A stretch of 5,264 nt of DNA from Flavobacteriaceae bacterium UBA5079. Its GTDB lineage: Bacteria > Bacteroidota > Bacteroidia > Flavobacteriales > Flavobacteriaceae. The position numbers were made by a program, and so were the translations under genes. The stretch spans positions 1 through 5,264 of the forward strand of contig DIAL01000049.1 in assembly GCA_002414705.1 (NCBI GenBank), in the 5' to 3' direction. Under the pieces are notes generated by a model. It had not been told where the DNA came from and searched no databases. It was given only the letters and a program-made list of their open reading frames with translations. Positions 4,870 through 5,264 of this stretch are shown here, piece by piece; positions within the stretch are counted from its first letter, which is position 1, and every line of letters begins with the position of its first letter.

Positions 4870-5264
4870 CTAAATTAGTATATCCACTCTTACATGGCCA
4901 TCGCCAAATACATAATATTTATTGGTTACCAACTGTTTTAAACCCAAAGGGCCTCTGTGGTGTAATTTATCTGTACTAATGGCTAACTCGGCTCCTACAC
5001 CCATTTGTCCACCATCCGTAAATCGGGTAGAGGCATTGTGGTAAACGGCAGCACTATCAATTTCTTGCATAAAGGTTGCTGCTTCATTTTTGTTTTCTGT
5101 CATAATAGTGGATGAATGTCCTCCAGAATAGGTGTTAATTTTAGTAATTACTTCTTCTAATCCATTAACTTCGGCGACTAATAATTTCATAGCTAAAAAT
5201 TCTTCATACCAAGTATCTTCATTCGGTATTTGGGTTTCATTGGTTAGAATTTGTCCTATTTTGT
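4870..5264 (-). CDS. proA: Gamma-glutamyl phosphate reductase (glutamate-5-semialdehyde dehydrogenase), C-terminal part; 5' end beyond the window
   Basis: This cytoplasmic enzyme reduces gamma-glutamyl phosphate with NADPH to glutamate-5-semialdehyde, the second step of proline synthesis from glutamate. The frame is open to the right edge; the first complete codon visible is at 5260-5262, giving about 131 residues, roughly the last third of a protein usually a little over 400 residues long. An internal ATG at 5188-5190 is not the start, because TWYEEFLAMKLLVAEVNGLE reads straight through it. Family landmarks are the EEFLAMKLLVAEV segment, INTYSGGHSSTIMTE, the IDSAAVYHNASTRFTDGGQ block, GVGAELAISTDKLHHRGP, GLKQLVTNKY and the C-terminal GDGHVR. 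The catalytic cysteine lies upstream and is not visible. proB (glutamate 5-kinase) is often adjacent in this group and may lie to the right. The gene ends with TAG, 211 bases before the protease start, on the same strand. Confidence 0.95.
   Translation of the reverse strand, partial: KIGQILTNETQIPNEDTWYEEFLAMKLLVAEVNGLEEVITKINTYSGGHSSTIMTENKNEAATFMQEIDSAAVYHNASTRFTDGGQMGVGAELAISTDKLHHRGPLGLKQLVTNKYYVFGDGHVRVDILI

Noticed and set aside
1..5264. CRISPR array, tRNA, rRNA, insertion sequence ends
   Set aside because: No regularly spaced repeats, cloverleaf with CCA-type arm, rRNA-like sequence, transposase motif or paired terminal inverted repeats could be found by eye.

Overview
The window looks like chromosomal DNA of a Bacteroidota bacterium, most likely a member of the Flavobacteriaceae. 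The base composition is AT-rich. Starts lack strong Shine-Dalgarno sequences. There is a secreted metalloprotease with a type IX secretion (T9SS) C-terminal sorting domain. Two secreted proteins open with the 'TGIGTTTP..SAQLEVSSTTKGFLPPRM' module that I know from this group.

Layout. Bases 1-127 hold no gene I can name; a short open tail ends at 51 and a small direct repeat is present. Two paralogous plus-strand genes follow, at 128-517 and 573-1823, 55 bases apart and probably co-transcribed. The first is the shared N-terminal module alone. The second carries the same module, then two MopE/thrombospondin-type acidic DxDGDG repeats, then a Lcl/DUF1566 domain (C-type-lectin-like family) that ends in VRAIRAF. 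The 429-base gap 1824-2252 contains two strong bidirectional hairpin terminators, fitting the convergent gene arrangement, plus short coding-like scraps with no identifiable gene. A large minus-strand gene (2253-4658) encodes an 801-residue secreted M43-family (pappalysin/cytophagalysin) zinc protease with Ig/HYR-like repeats and a T9SS sorting domain. After a 211-base spacer with a palindrome, the minus-strand 3' part of proA (gamma-glutamyl phosphate reductase, proline synthesis) runs off the right edge.

How they fit together. The two left-hand paralogs and the protease are predicted to be exported and to work at or outside the cell surface; no direct functional link between them is shown. 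proA is a housekeeping gene and probably marks the edge of a conserved region. Points most worth a second look: the C-terminal segment of the Lcl protein, whose codons resemble a diversity-generating retroelement (DGR) variable region although no template repeat or reverse transcriptase is in view; a cysteine-switch-like PCGMPD just after the protease signal peptide; and a roughly 170-residue beta-rich module nested inside one Ig-like repeat of the protease. No wholly new system can be demonstrated from this window alone.
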